DNA of 64,000 nucleotides from JAZDGX01 sp964482205 (lineage in GTDB: Bacteria > Eisenbacteria > RBG-16-71-46 > CAIMUX01 > WJJG01), in the NCBI GenBank assembly GCA_964482205.1, contig CAYZWI010000007.1, positions 110,207-174,206 on the forward strand, in the 5' to 3' direction. How positions within the stretch are numbered: position 1 is the first letter of the stretch; each line of letters starts with the position of its first letter. Made by a program: the position numbers and the translations under genes. Below the pieces are notes generated by a model. It was not told the DNA's origin. It saw nothing but the letters and a program-made list of their open reading frames with translations, and made no database searches. This document shows positions 1 through 7,797 of this stretch, piece after piece.

Positions 1-685
1 CGCGCGCCGTCACGACGAATTCCGGGGCGATGCGATCGAGCGCCTGATGATGCAGGCTGTTCACCATCGCGCGCTCGCCGCCCAGAATGGCGTTCACGCG
101 CGAGCCGGCCACGATTTCGATTTCGTGCGTCAGCTCGTCGCGCGGCCGCCCGGGATGGTGGGTGTGATCGATCGATCCGGGCCGCTCGAGCGCGATGTCC
201 TGCAGCAGCGAGCCTCCCCAGGCCGCGTTCAGCACTTGAATGCCGCGGCAGATGGCGAGGAGCGGCACCTTCGCCAGGCGGGCCGCTCGCAGCAACGCCA
301 GTTCCATCGCGTCCCGCTCGACATCGGGATCTTCGCTTCCCGCCCTGCGCGACTGCCCGAAGTGACGGGGATCGAGGTCTCCCCCTCCCGTCAGGCAAAG
401 ACCGTCGAGCCACCCGGCCGCGTGCGATGTCGTGAGGAAGACCTCCATCTCGTCCGGATCGCCGGGAACGAGAGCGACCGGCAGGCCTCCCGCCCGGCGG
501 ATCGCGGAAAAGTAGGTCCTCGTCATGCCGTAGCGCGGCATGTGGTCGTCCTTGACCGCGGCATCCACCATCAGCGTGACGCCGATTCTCGGCCGCAAAT
601 GCGGCGGAGTTGCGCCGGAACGGGCGGGGACGATCGCCCCGGGTCGCCCGGCATCCGTCGATCGGCCGTTTCCCGATTGGAGCAT
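1..685 (-). CDS. Peptidase C26 / gamma-glutamyl-GABA hydrolase-like glutamine amidotransferase (3' end off window)
   Basis: The minus strand reads open from the window edge and encodes a class-I amidotransferase of the PuuD/C26 family, which hydrolyses gamma-glutamyl amide bonds in the cytoplasm. The text shows the family start RPRIGVTLM at about residue 31, the loop LCLTGGGDLDP, the nucleophile elbow AICRGIQVLN with the catalytic Cys near residue 146, and the conserved NSLHHQ. The His-Glu end of the triad lies beyond base 1. I chose the ATG at 685 because a GAGG lies 9 nt upstream; an in-frame ATG at 694 is possible. It diverges from the lipoprotein gene at 893. The substrate (gamma-glutamyl-GABA or another amide) is not determined by the sequence. 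Confidence 0.85.
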   Translation of the reverse strand, partial: MLQSGNGRSTDAGRPGAIVPARSGATPPHLRPRIGVTLMVDAAVKDDHMPRYGMTRTYFSAIRRAGGLPVALVPGDPDEMEVFLTTSHAAGWLDGLCLTGGGDLDPRHFGQSRRAGSEDPDVERDAMELALLRAARLAKVPLLAICRGIQVLNAAWGGSLLQDIALERPGSIDHTHHPGRPRDELTHEIEIVAGSRVNAILGGERAMVNSLHHQALDRIAPEFVVTAR

Positions 686-761
686 CCCAGGCATCCTCGT
701 GGTTCTTGACTTTCCGGAAGGGATCCTTCCGGGAAGCGCGCGTTGCCGTCAGGTCGAGAAG

Positions 762-793
762 CCGTTCGAACGCGAGCCTTCCCGTTCGAACGC
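762..793. promoter_or_regulatory. Paired identical palindromes, candidate operator
   Basis: The 12-mer CCGTTCGAACGC, built on the perfect palindrome CGTTCGAACG, occurs at 762-773 and again at 782-793. The copies are exactly 20 bp centre to centre, i.e. about two helical turns. They lie between the divergent genes ending in starts at 685 and 893. A regulator binding as a pair of dimers on one face of DNA would fit; no regulator is identified. Confidence 0.35.
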
Positions 794-892
794 AACAACA
801 TGCTCGCACCGTTCTCGTCGAGACGCTAGTCTGAGACCATGCGAGTGCGAATGGGTTCCTCCGCCCGGAGGCGCCCCGAAAGGAGGACTACG

Positions 893-1492
893 ATGCGCCG
901 GTCGAATCTGCTCGTCCATCGCGGCCGGGGGCCGATGATGCGCGGGGCCACCGCGCTGGTCGTGTTCGGCCTGACGCTGGCCGCGCTGGCAGGCTGCTCG
1001 CGAGTCTCGGTTCGCTCGATGGCGGATCCCGAGGCGGACTTCGGGCGTTTCGCCACGTTCGCCTTTCTTCCCGATGGAGGACGGCCGCCGGAGGACGCGC
1101 CTCCCCCTCGCCATCTGTCCATTCTGAAGGACCCGCGATATCACGCGAGCCTTCAGGAGGCCATCGGCAGCGCGCTCATCGAACGAGGATTCGGCCCCGC
1201 GCGCGCCGAAGCGCAACCCGATCTCTGGATCGCTTACCACACGGTGATTCGCGATCAGGCGAACGTCATGCCCGCCTTGTATGGGGCCGGTTGGCGAGGG
1301 CGCGTGTACGTCGCCAGTCCCGGATATGTGCGCTGGTACAAAGAAGGCACGCTCGTGATCGACATCGTCGATGCGGCGGACGACCGCCTGGTGTGGCGAG
1401 GCGTAGGCGTGGGCGCGATGCGCGACATGCGGCCGGGCACGCCGATGAACGAGGCGGTCGAGGAAATCCTGGACGAGTTCCCGCCGGAATGA
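893..1492 (+). CDS. DUF4136-type lipoprotein
   Basis: A 199-residue predicted lipoprotein. The start at 893 is set by AGGAGG at 881-886; an upstream in-frame ATG at 839 has no such site. The N-terminus is a basic/hydrophobic signal ending in the lipobox LAGC near residue 35. The mature part contains the FATFAFLPDG segment, the LIERGFGP...PDLWIAYH block and a C-terminal GTLVIDIVD / LVWRGVG region, the layout of DUF4136 proteins. That family consists of outer-membrane-associated lipoproteins of unknown function. It stands alone and is followed by hairpins that separate it from the convergent gene. Confidence 0.75.
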   Translation: MRRSNLLVHRGRGPMMRGATALVVFGLTLAALAGCSRVSVRSMADPEADFGRFATFAFLPDGGRPPEDAPPPRHLSILKDPRYHASLQEAIGSALIERGFGPARAEAQPDLWIAYHTVIRDQANVMPALYGAGWRGRVYVASPGYVRWYKEGTLVIDIVDAADDRLVWRGVGVGAMRDMRPGTPMNEAVEEILDEFPPE

Positions 1493-1512
1493 TCATCCAC
1501 GCGCGGGACGAA

Positions 1513-1556
1513 AAGGGCGATGGCGCGCGCGCGGCTGTCCGCGTCCCATCGCCCTT
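1513..1556. terminator. Hairpin after the DUF4136 lipoprotein gene
   Basis: An 11-bp perfect stem (1513-1523 with 1546-1556, arms AAGGGCGATGG and CCATCGCCCTT) encloses a 22-nt GC-rich loop just after the stop codon. There is no strong T tract on the plus strand, so its efficiency is uncertain. Confidence 0.45.
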
Positions 1557-1576
1557 CGCCACGGAAACCTGAGAAA

Positions 1577-1595
1577 GAGGGCCCGCCGGGCCCTC
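1577..1595 (-). terminator. Intrinsic terminator of the 1608-4476 minus-strand genes
   Basis: An 8-bp GC-rich stem, GAGGGCCC (1577-1584) with GGGCCCTC (1588-1595), is closed by a 3-nt loop. Read on the minus strand it is followed by TTTCTC. It lies directly behind the stop codon at 1608. Confidence 0.65.
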
Positions 1596-1607
1596 GAACG
1601 CTCATCC

Positions 1608-3692
1608 TCACCCACGCCAGACGCGCACGACCGCATCCTGGGCTCCGCGCAGGTCCCCTTCCGAGAAGCGTTCGCCCGAGGAAGTCCGGTAATCGATCGC
1701 GACCGCCTCGGCCATCGAACCTTCCGATACATTCACGAGATTCAGGAAATAGACCGTGTTGCATCCATACATGCTCGCCTGCGGTTCGCCCTTGGCGCGC
1801 AAGGTGAGCCGCGCGGGAGGATCGGCGCGGGTATGCGCTTCGGCCGAGATCTCGGAGACCTTGCCGGTCTCCAGCGAATAGCCCAAGCGCAGCGAATCAA
1901 TCACCCAGCAGCGGCCGGGGGCGCCGGGAGTCGAGCAAGGCAGGGTCAGCGGGGCTTCCAGTCGCACGCGTGAAGGCTCGAAGAGAAACCCCTGCGTCTT
2001 CAACATCGTCCCCGAGGTGAGCGTGCAGCGCACGTCCGCAACGCTGTCCTCGGGTTGGGCCGCGAACGAGAGATCGACATCGAGGCTGACCTTCTCGAGG
2101 CCATCCAGCGAAGCCCACGCGGACAGCCGGTCGAAATCCCTGGCACGATCGGTCTTCTGTTCGAAGGCGTAGCCGATGGCGAGCTCGAAAGTATCGGCGG
2201 GCGCCTCGACGACGATCCGGCTGGGACCGGGAAAGATGTCCGTGATCCGGAAGGAACCGTCCGCCGCGGTCAACGCAACGCGTGGGCTCACATACTCGCG
2301 ACCGTTCACCATCACCCTGTCGCTCAGCCGCGCTCCCGGAATGAGAACCGATCCCGGTCCGACGAGCACGCCGTGCCCGGAGTAACTCCATCCGGTCGCG
2401 GCCGCGAAAAGCGGAAGACATCCATCACAGCCTCTGGATTCGAGCAAGGGATCGAGCGCATTCCACAGGCGATTCATGTCCGGCTTCGCGAGCCGCAGAA
2501 TGGGAGCGAGATCTCCGTAGTCGAGGCCGAGGGCCGGCACGGTCGTCTGGTCGCCGCCCAGCGTGACGATCGTGGAATCGTTGCGGGTCAAGGCTTCGAA
2601 GAGCAGCACGCCGTATCCTTCCAGCGAGGGCACATCCAGGCGCGCCGGATCGACGGGCGAAGGAAAGAAGCCGCTCGGATCGTTCGGATCGCCCGCCCCT
2701 TCCACGGAACCGGCCAGCAAGTATTCGTGCCAGTGGGCGTAGTCCTCGATCAAACCCAGACGGTCGAATTGGAATGCGCCGATGCCCTTGTCGGGCAGCC
2801 GATGGCTCTCCAATTCCCGATACGCCCCGTCTCCCGCGAGGATGTGCATCGCGTAGTGTCCGATCTGATGCGCAATCCGCGAGCTCGTCGCCTGGGGAGC
2901 GATGCCGATGCGGGCCTGGGAGACGATTCGCCCCGACGGACAGAGACGAGCGAAGCCCGCGTAGTAGTTGCCGTCCGGATAGAAATGCGGAGGGAGCTCG
3001 TCGCGCATTCTCGTTTCCGCCTGAGTGCGCAACGGCTCGTCCAGCGAATCGAGCCAGGCGGCGAGGAACTGCCGCGCGAGCGCGATTGACGCGTGCAAGG
3101 CGAGCCCCTCTTCGGACGCCGCCGGAATCGTGATCAGCCAATGCGCGAAGCCCGCTTCGCATTCGCCGGCCTCGCGCTCTTGCGGCAGACCGAGCAGAAA
3201 GACGAGCGAATCGCCCGCCGTGGAGCGGATCGTGTCGGCGACGGGCAACGCATACCACATGTTGCGCACATGCGAATGCCACGATCCGGCCGGCTCTCCG
3301 TAGGTGAGCAGGCAGGCGGTCTCCTCTTCCGTGTACGGGACGCGGAGTCGCGCTTCCCCATCGCCTTCGTAGCGCACATACAGGCCCCGCCCTCCGGCGT
3401 GCCCGGTCGCCGGCCCCGCGAGGATCGCCCCGTAGGTCAGATGTCCGTGCGCAGGTTCGGGGAAGAGAACCGCGAGCGAATCGCCTTGCGGCTGGAAGAC
3501 GCCGCCGGCGGGAAGATCGATCGCCAATCGCGTCGTGTCTCCGATGTCGAAGATCCCGTCGTCCGGCTCTTCGTTGCCGGTCGGCGAATCGTCCTCGCCG
3601 CAGCCCGCGAAGACGAGCAGCGCTGCTGCGATCATCGGCAGGATTCGCGCCGGGCCCGGCAGCCCCTTCCATTCATGCCACGAAATCCGCAT
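1608..3692 (-). CDS. Large lipoprotein with zincin-like HQIGH motif and a C-terminal regulatory-like domain, unknown function
   Basis: I do not recognise a named family. The ATG at 3692 is preceded by AAGGAG about 10 nt upstream and gives a signal sequence ending in VFAGC, a lipobox, then an acidic GEDDSPTGNEEPDDG linker. Around residue 280 the text AHQIGHYAMH looks like a metallopeptidase helix (HExxH) in which the Glu is Gln. Around residue 450-510 a segment with GARLSDRVMVNGREY and TAADGSFRITDIFPG resembles a carboxypeptidase-regulatory-like beta fold. Several Cys pairs suggest an exported protein. It lies 115 bp downstream of the gene at 3808-4476 on the same strand and may be co-transcribed. 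Confidence 0.6.
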   Translation of the reverse strand: MRISWHEWKGLPGPARILPMIAAALLVFAGCGEDDSPTGNEEPDDGIFDIGDTTRLAIDLPAGGVFQPQGDSLAVLFPEPAHGHLTYGAILAGPATGHAGGRGLYVRYEGDGEARLRVPYTEEETACLLTYGEPAGSWHSHVRNMWYALPVADTIRSTAGDSLVFLLGLPQEREAGECEAGFAHWLITIPAASEEGLALHASIALARQFLAAWLDSLDEPLRTQAETRMRDELPPHFYPDGNYYAGFARLCPSGRIVSQARIGIAPQATSSRIAHQIGHYAMHILAGDGAYRELESHRLPDKGIGAFQFDRLGLIEDYAHWHEYLLAGSVEGAGDPNDPSGFFPSPVDPARLDVPSLEGYGVLLFEALTRNDSTIVTLGGDQTTVPALGLDYGDLAPILRLAKPDMNRLWNALDPLLESRGCDGCLPLFAAATGWSYSGHGVLVGPGSVLIPGARLSDRVMVNGREYVSPRVALTAADGSFRITDIFPGPSRIVVEAPADTFELAIGYAFEQKTDRARDFDRLSAWASLDGLEKVSLDVDLSFAAQPEDSVADVRCTLTSGTMLKTQGFLFEPSRVRLEAPLTLPCSTPGAPGRCWVIDSLRLGYSLETGKVSEISAEAHTRADPPARLTLRAKGEPQASMYGCNTVYFLNLVNVSEGSMAEAVAIDYRTSSGERFSEGDLRGAQDAVVRVWRG

Positions 3693-3807
3693 TCCGATCA
3701 GGCTCCTTCCATGGCCGGCCATCCGCCTCGAGATCCGCGAACCACCCGCGCGGGTCGCAGCGCATCACACGCGCACGCGGCTCTCTTCTCCCCTCCTCCA
3801 TTCGCGA

Positions 3808-4476
3808 TCAACGCTTCTCCCGCTTCAAATCGACGAAATCGTCCATCGCTTGAAGGCTCGTGCCCGCCGAGACGAAGACATCCCGTTGCGATCGCTCCTT
3901 GGTTGGCGTGAACCCTTCCCAGGGGACATGCGGCAGGGAATCGAGAAACGCGCTCACCGCGAGGGAATCGCCCCAGGCCTGAAAATCGATGTGGTAGGGA
4001 GGGAAGCAAGGCCCGCTCGTGTGCAGCAGGAGCGTGCGCGATGCCAGCGTGAGGCCGCCGCTTCCCAGACGATCGCTCAGTTGCTGGGCGAGACTCTTGG
4101 CGTCGCGCTTGTCCGGAGAGTCGACCGCTCCAATTTGGACGAAGAGCGGGACGATCCGCGCCGCCTCGGAATCCGCGGTCGTCCGGCCGGATGGAGGCTG
4201 CCCGCCGGTAGCGCCGTGAGCTTCGGCCGGTGCAGGAGAAAGGGCGCGGCGAACGGCTTCCACGGCGGCGGAGTCGGAAAAGGCGGCGAGGCCATACGCT
4301 TCCCCCACCGTCTGGCAACCGCCCACCAAACGGGACGGGCGATCCGCGGGGTTCGAACTCCGGCCGGGCTCCGCGCCGCCGCGAGGGCCTGCGGCGCAGA
4401 AATCGAGACCAGCGAGAAGGAGGGCTGCGCCGATCGCCGGAAACCACAGGGCGCGCATCGCGCGGCGAAGCGACAT
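3808..4476 (-). CDS. Hypothetical exported protein
   Basis: A 222-residue protein of unknown function. The ATG at 4476 is chosen because GAGG lies 9 nt upstream and it is followed at once by a signal-like stretch (MSLRRAMRALWFPAIGAALL). The remainder has a Pro/Ala/Gly-rich middle, then IVPLFVQIGAVDSPDKRDAKSL and a LTLASRTLLLHTSGP segment. The pattern resembles small SPOR-like cell-envelope domains in its repeated use of sensory beta strands, but I cannot assign it. A predicted promoter lies at 4604-4633, and the 1608-3692 lipoprotein follows. Confidence 0.55.
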   Translation of the reverse strand: MSLRRAMRALWFPAIGAALLLAGLDFCAAGPRGGAEPGRSSNPADRPSRLVGGCQTVGEAYGLAAFSDSAAVEAVRRALSPAPAEAHGATGGQPPSGRTTADSEAARIVPLFVQIGAVDSPDKRDAKSLAQQLSDRLGSGGLTLASRTLLLHTSGPCFPPYHIDFQAWGDSLAVSAFLDSLPHVPWEGFTPTKERSQRDVFVSAGTSLQAMDDFVDLKREKR

Positions 4477-4603
4477 GGTCACGAACCTCGCTGACGTTGT
4501 GCAAACGAGCCGCCCGTTTCGCGTGCTCGGCGAAACGGATGTTCGCGGAGTTCCGTGCCGGGTCATCGGCCGCCAAACAAAGGCTGAACTCTTTGTGGCG
4601 GTG

Positions 4604-4633
4604 AGTATACCCTCGCTCGATTCACAAATCCAA
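4604..4633 (-). promoter_or_regulatory. Predicted promoter for the 4476 gene
   Basis: On the minus strand TTGGAT (4633-4628), an 18-nt spacer and TATACT (4609-4604) form a sigma-70-like promoter. The -10 box matches 5 of 6 consensus positions and the -35 box only about half. Confidence 0.4.
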
Positions 4634-4800
4634 TGATGCCTCGTCTCCTTCTCGCGCCCCTATTCTCGCGCGCCTTCGCGGCCCCTAGCGCTAGGCCGCC
4701 GGCCCGTTCCCGCGGTCGCCTGCTCGCGGCAGCATGCATGCGCTCGCCCGAGGAGGCGCTCGGACAATCGTGTTCATCCCGATCTCGCCGCAAATCGCAG

Positions 4801-4830
4801 TTGCCGGCCCGGCAAGCGGGCGCGTATGAT
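4801..4830 (+). promoter_or_regulatory. Predicted promoter for gdhA
   Basis: TTGCCG (4801-4806), an 18-nt spacer and TATGAT (4825-4830) lie about 135 nt upstream of gdhA. The rest of the 490-bp gap 4477-4966 shows no gene I can support, only this promoter and the divergent one at 4604-4633. Confidence 0.45.
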
Positions 4831-4966
4831 CGGAGGCAACCATTTTTCGAGCGCCCAAAGACCGGCGGCCCGATCCCCGGTGGCCCAGCATCCGGCGGGA
4901 TGCGAGCGCGTGAGTTCAGGGTGACATCGAAGAACTTCGTTGCGTGGGGCAATAGTAGGAGGAGAT

Positions 4967-6328
4967 ATGCCCGCTTCCGTTGCCGCCTTCATGGAGCAAG
5001 TGATCGCCAAGAACCCCGCCGAGAAGGAATTCCACCAGGCCGTACACGAAGTCGTCGAATCGCTCTGGCCCGTGCTCGACAAGCGACCCGAGTATCGGCG
5101 CATGAAGATCCTCGAACGCATGGTCGAACCCGAGCGCGTGATTCTCTTCCGGGTGCCTTGGGTCGACGACCGCGGCGAGGTGCAGGTCAACAAAGGCTTC
5201 CGCATCCAGATGAACAGCGCGATCGGCCCGTACAAGGGAGGGCTGCGTTTCCATCCGAGCGTGAATCTGGGCATTCTCAAGTTCCTGGCCTTCGAACAGG
5301 TGTTCAAGAACAGCCTGACGACGCTCCCGATGGGCGGCGGCAAGGGCGGATCGGACTTCGATCCCAAAGGCAAGAGCGAGATGGAAGTGATGCGCTTCTG
5401 CCAGAGCTTCATGACCGAGCTCTTCCGCCACATCGGGCCCGACACGGATGTGCCAGCGGGCGACATCGGCGTGGGTGGACGCGAGATCGGTTTCCTCTTC
5501 GGCCAGTACAAGCGCCTGCGCAATGAATTCACTGGGGTCCTAACCGGCAAGGGCCTGAATTGGGGCGGTAGCCTGGTCCGTCCCGAGGCGACCGGATACG
5601 GCACGACTTACTTCGCGGCCGAAATGCTGGGCACTCGCAACCAGACCCTGGAAGGCAAGGTCTGCCTGGTCTCGGGAAGCGGGAATGTGGCTCAGTTCGC
5701 GCTCGAGAAGATCATTCAGCTCGGCGGCAAGCCGGTGACGGTCTCCGATTCGAGCGGCTACATCTTCGATGAAGTCGGGATCACCCCCGAGAAGCTCGCC
5801 TACATCAAGGATCTCAAGAATGTGCGCCGCGGCCGGGTGGAGGAATACGCGTACAAGTTCAAGGGCGCGGTGCACACTCCCGTCGATCCCAAGCTCGACT
5901 TCAATCCGCTCTGGAATCACAAGGCCCAGTGCGCCTTCCCCTGCGCGACGCAGAACGAGATCAACGGCAAGGACGCGCAGAATCTGTTGAAGAACGGCGT
6001 CTACCTCGTGTCGGAAGGCGCGAACATGCCGACCACGCCCGACGGCGTGCAGCTCTTCCTCGAAAAGAAGATCCTCTTTGGTCCGGGCAAGGCGGCCAAC
6101 GCGGGCGGCGTCGCGACCTCGGGACTCGAGATGAGCCAGAACAGCATGCGCCTCTCCTGGACGCGCGAGGAAGTCGACCAGCGCCTGCACACGATCATGA
6201 AGAGCATTCACAAGGCGTGCAGCGAAACCGCCGAGATGTTCGGGACTCCGGGAAACTATGTGAACGGCGCGAACATCGCGGGCTTCCTGAAAGTGGCCGA
6301 CGCGATGCTCGATCACGGCGTGGTCTGA
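4967..6328 (+). CDS. gdhA: NADP-type glutamate dehydrogenase
   Basis: A 453-residue hexameric-type glutamate dehydrogenase that interconverts 2-oxoglutarate plus ammonium and glutamate in the cytoplasm. AGGAGGAGAT immediately before the ATG at 4967 fixes the start. The substrate-binding glycine/lysine motif MGGGKGGSDFDPKGKS, FCQSFMTELFRHIG and the later GNVAQFALEKIIQLGGK Rossmann segment match the GdhA subfamily, and the length is typical. The SDFDPKGKS form is usual for NADP-linked, assimilatory enzymes; coenzyme choice is inferred from that similarity. The gene is single, with a predicted promoter 135 nt upstream and a strong bidirectional hairpin behind it. Confidence 0.95.
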   Translation: MPASVAAFMEQVIAKNPAEKEFHQAVHEVVESLWPVLDKRPEYRRMKILERMVEPERVILFRVPWVDDRGEVQVNKGFRIQMNSAIGPYKGGLRFHPSVNLGILKFLAFEQVFKNSLTTLPMGGGKGGSDFDPKGKSEMEVMRFCQSFMTELFRHIGPDTDVPAGDIGVGGREIGFLFGQYKRLRNEFTGVLTGKGLNWGGSLVRPEATGYGTTYFAAEMLGTRNQTLEGKVCLVSGSGNVAQFALEKIIQLGGKPVTVSDSSGYIFDEVGITPEKLAYIKDLKNVRRGRVEEYAYKFKGAVHTPVDPKLDFNPLWNHKAQCAFPCATQNEINGKDAQNLLKNGVYLVSEGANMPTTPDGVQLFLEKKILFGPGKAANAGGVATSGLEMSQNSMRLSWTREEVDQRLHTIMKSIHKACSETAEMFGTPGNYVNGANIAGFLKVADAMLDHGVV

Positions 6329-6376
6329 TCGTCCCGGCCGGCGCGGCCGCGCATGCGGCGCTCGCCATGCGCCCAT

Positions 6377-6418
6377 CATGGAAACGGCGGGTGCCTGACG
6401 GCATCCGCCGTTTCCATG
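6377..6418. terminator. Bidirectional terminator between gdhA and the efflux/two-component operon
   Basis: A perfect 14-bp stem (6377-6390 with 6405-6418, outer arm CATGGAAACGGCGG) continues inward to about 19 bp with a TGAC loop. It sits between two converging genes and can serve both. Confidence 0.7.
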
Positions 6419-6465
6419 TCCGCGATCGCCATGGCCGAATCCGCCGACCCGGCACTCTCTCCGCG

Positions 6466-7794
6466 CTACTCGATCCCGAAGCGCTTCAGTTTCTCGTAGA
6501 GCGTGCGGACGCCGATTCCCAGCCGCTCGGCCGCCAGCCGCCGGTTGCCGTTCACTGCGGCCAGAGCGCGGCGGATGGCCTGCTCCTCGATTTCCGCCAT
6601 CGTTCGCCCCTTCGCGCCTTCTTCGCGTTGCGGGGCCGCGCCGATCACGAGGTCGGCCGCGCGGATGGTCGCGCCGTCGGAGAGGATCGCCGCGCGTTCG
6701 AGCGCATTTGCCAGCTCGCGGATGTTGCCCGGCCAGGCCGCTTCACGAATGCGCTTGCGTGCCGCCTCGTCGAGGTTGAACGGGCCGCGTCCCAACTCCA
6801 CGCTGATGCGGGCCAGCAGCGTCTCGGCGAGCGGCCCGATGTCGGCGGGCCGTTCGCGCAGGGCCGGCATACGAATGGGAAAGACGGCCAGACGGTGATA
6901 GAGGTCCTCGCGAAAATCTCCGCTGCGCACCATCGCCTCGATGTCGCGGTTGGTGGCCGCAATCCAGCGCACATTCGCTTCGATGGTCCGCGTTCCGCCG
7001 ACCCGCTCGAATTGCCGCTCCTGCAGCACGCGCAGCAGCTTCGCCTGCAGGGCCGGCCGCAGCTCGCCGATTTCATCGAGGAACAGGGTGCCGCCTTCGG
7101 CCAGCTCGAGCCTCCCCCGGCGGGCGCTGATCGCGCCGGTGAAGGCGCCCTTCTCGTGTCCGAAGACCTCGCTCTCCATCAAGTGCTCGGAGATGGCGGC
7201 GCAGTTGACCGCGACGAACGGGCCGTCCGCGCGAGGGCTGCGCTCGTGAATCGTGCGTGCGGCGATCTCCTTGCCGGTCCCGCTCTCGCCGAGCAGCAGA
7301 ACGGTGGCGAGCGTCGGCGCGACCTTCTCCAAGGCGCGCACCACCGGTTGCATCGCGGGATCGCCGTGGGCCAGGGGAGGCAACTGCGGCACATCGCGGC
7401 GCGAACGGTCTTTCAGCGTGAGCAGGCTTCGCCGCTCGAGCGCGCGCGACACCGCCAAACGCAATTCGCCCGGGCTCGAGACGGGCTTCTGCAAGTACTC
7501 GAACGCCCCGAGCTTCATCGCCTCCACGGCCGTGTCGACCGTCCCGTAGGCAGTGAGCACGATCACTTCCATGTCGGGCTGTTCCGCGCGCGTCAAACGC
7601 AAGAGCGCCATGCCGTCCATTTCGCCCGGCATGCGCAGATCGGTGATCATCAGATCGAATGCGCGTCCGCGGATCAGCTTCCACGCGGCCGCGCCGTCGG
7701 CCGCCTCCACCGTCTGGTGCCCCGATTCCGCGAGCGCATCGACGAGGAATTCGCGCAACCCGGGCTCATCGTCCACGATCAGGATCGTCGCCAT
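6466..7794 (-). CDS. NtrC-family sigma-54-dependent response regulator
   Basis: A 442-residue activator with three domains: a complete receiver (VDDEP acid pocket, phosphoacceptor in DLMITDLRMPG near residue 52, conserved T and K), an AAA+ sigma-54 interaction domain with Walker A GESGTGKE and the GAFTGA loop near residue 217, and a Fis-like helix-turn-helix ending NRRLAAERLGIGVRTLYEKL. All residues needed for phosphorylation and sigma-54 contact are present. Its ATG lies 3 nt after the stop of the kinase gene at 7798, so the two form a translationally linked pair. It is the last gene of the efflux operon, whose own leader carries a sigma-54-type promoter, so positive autoregulation is the natural reading (inference). 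Confidence 0.93.
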   Translation of the reverse strand: MATILIVDDEPGLREFLVDALAESGHQTVEAADGAAAWKLIRGRAFDLMITDLRMPGEMDGMALLRLTRAEQPDMEVIVLTAYGTVDTAVEAMKLGAFEYLQKPVSSPGELRLAVSRALERRSLLTLKDRSRRDVPQLPPLAHGDPAMQPVVRALEKVAPTLATVLLLGESGTGKEIAARTIHERSPRADGPFVAVNCAAISEHLMESEVFGHEKGAFTGAISARRGRLELAEGGTLFLDEIGELRPALQAKLLRVLQERQFERVGGTRTIEANVRWIAATNRDIEAMVRSGDFREDLYHRLAVFPIRMPALRERPADIGPLAETLLARISVELGRGPFNLDEAARKRIREAAWPGNIRELANALERAAILSDGATIRAADLVIGAAPQREEGAKGRTMAEIEEQAIRRALAAVNGNRRLAAERLGIGVRTLYEKLKRFGIE

Positions 7795-7797
7795 GGC

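Noticed and set aside
4339..4351. tRNA T-arm-like GGGTTCGAACTCC
   Set aside because: No pairing arms fit a cloverleaf, and it lies inside a coding frame on the other strand.
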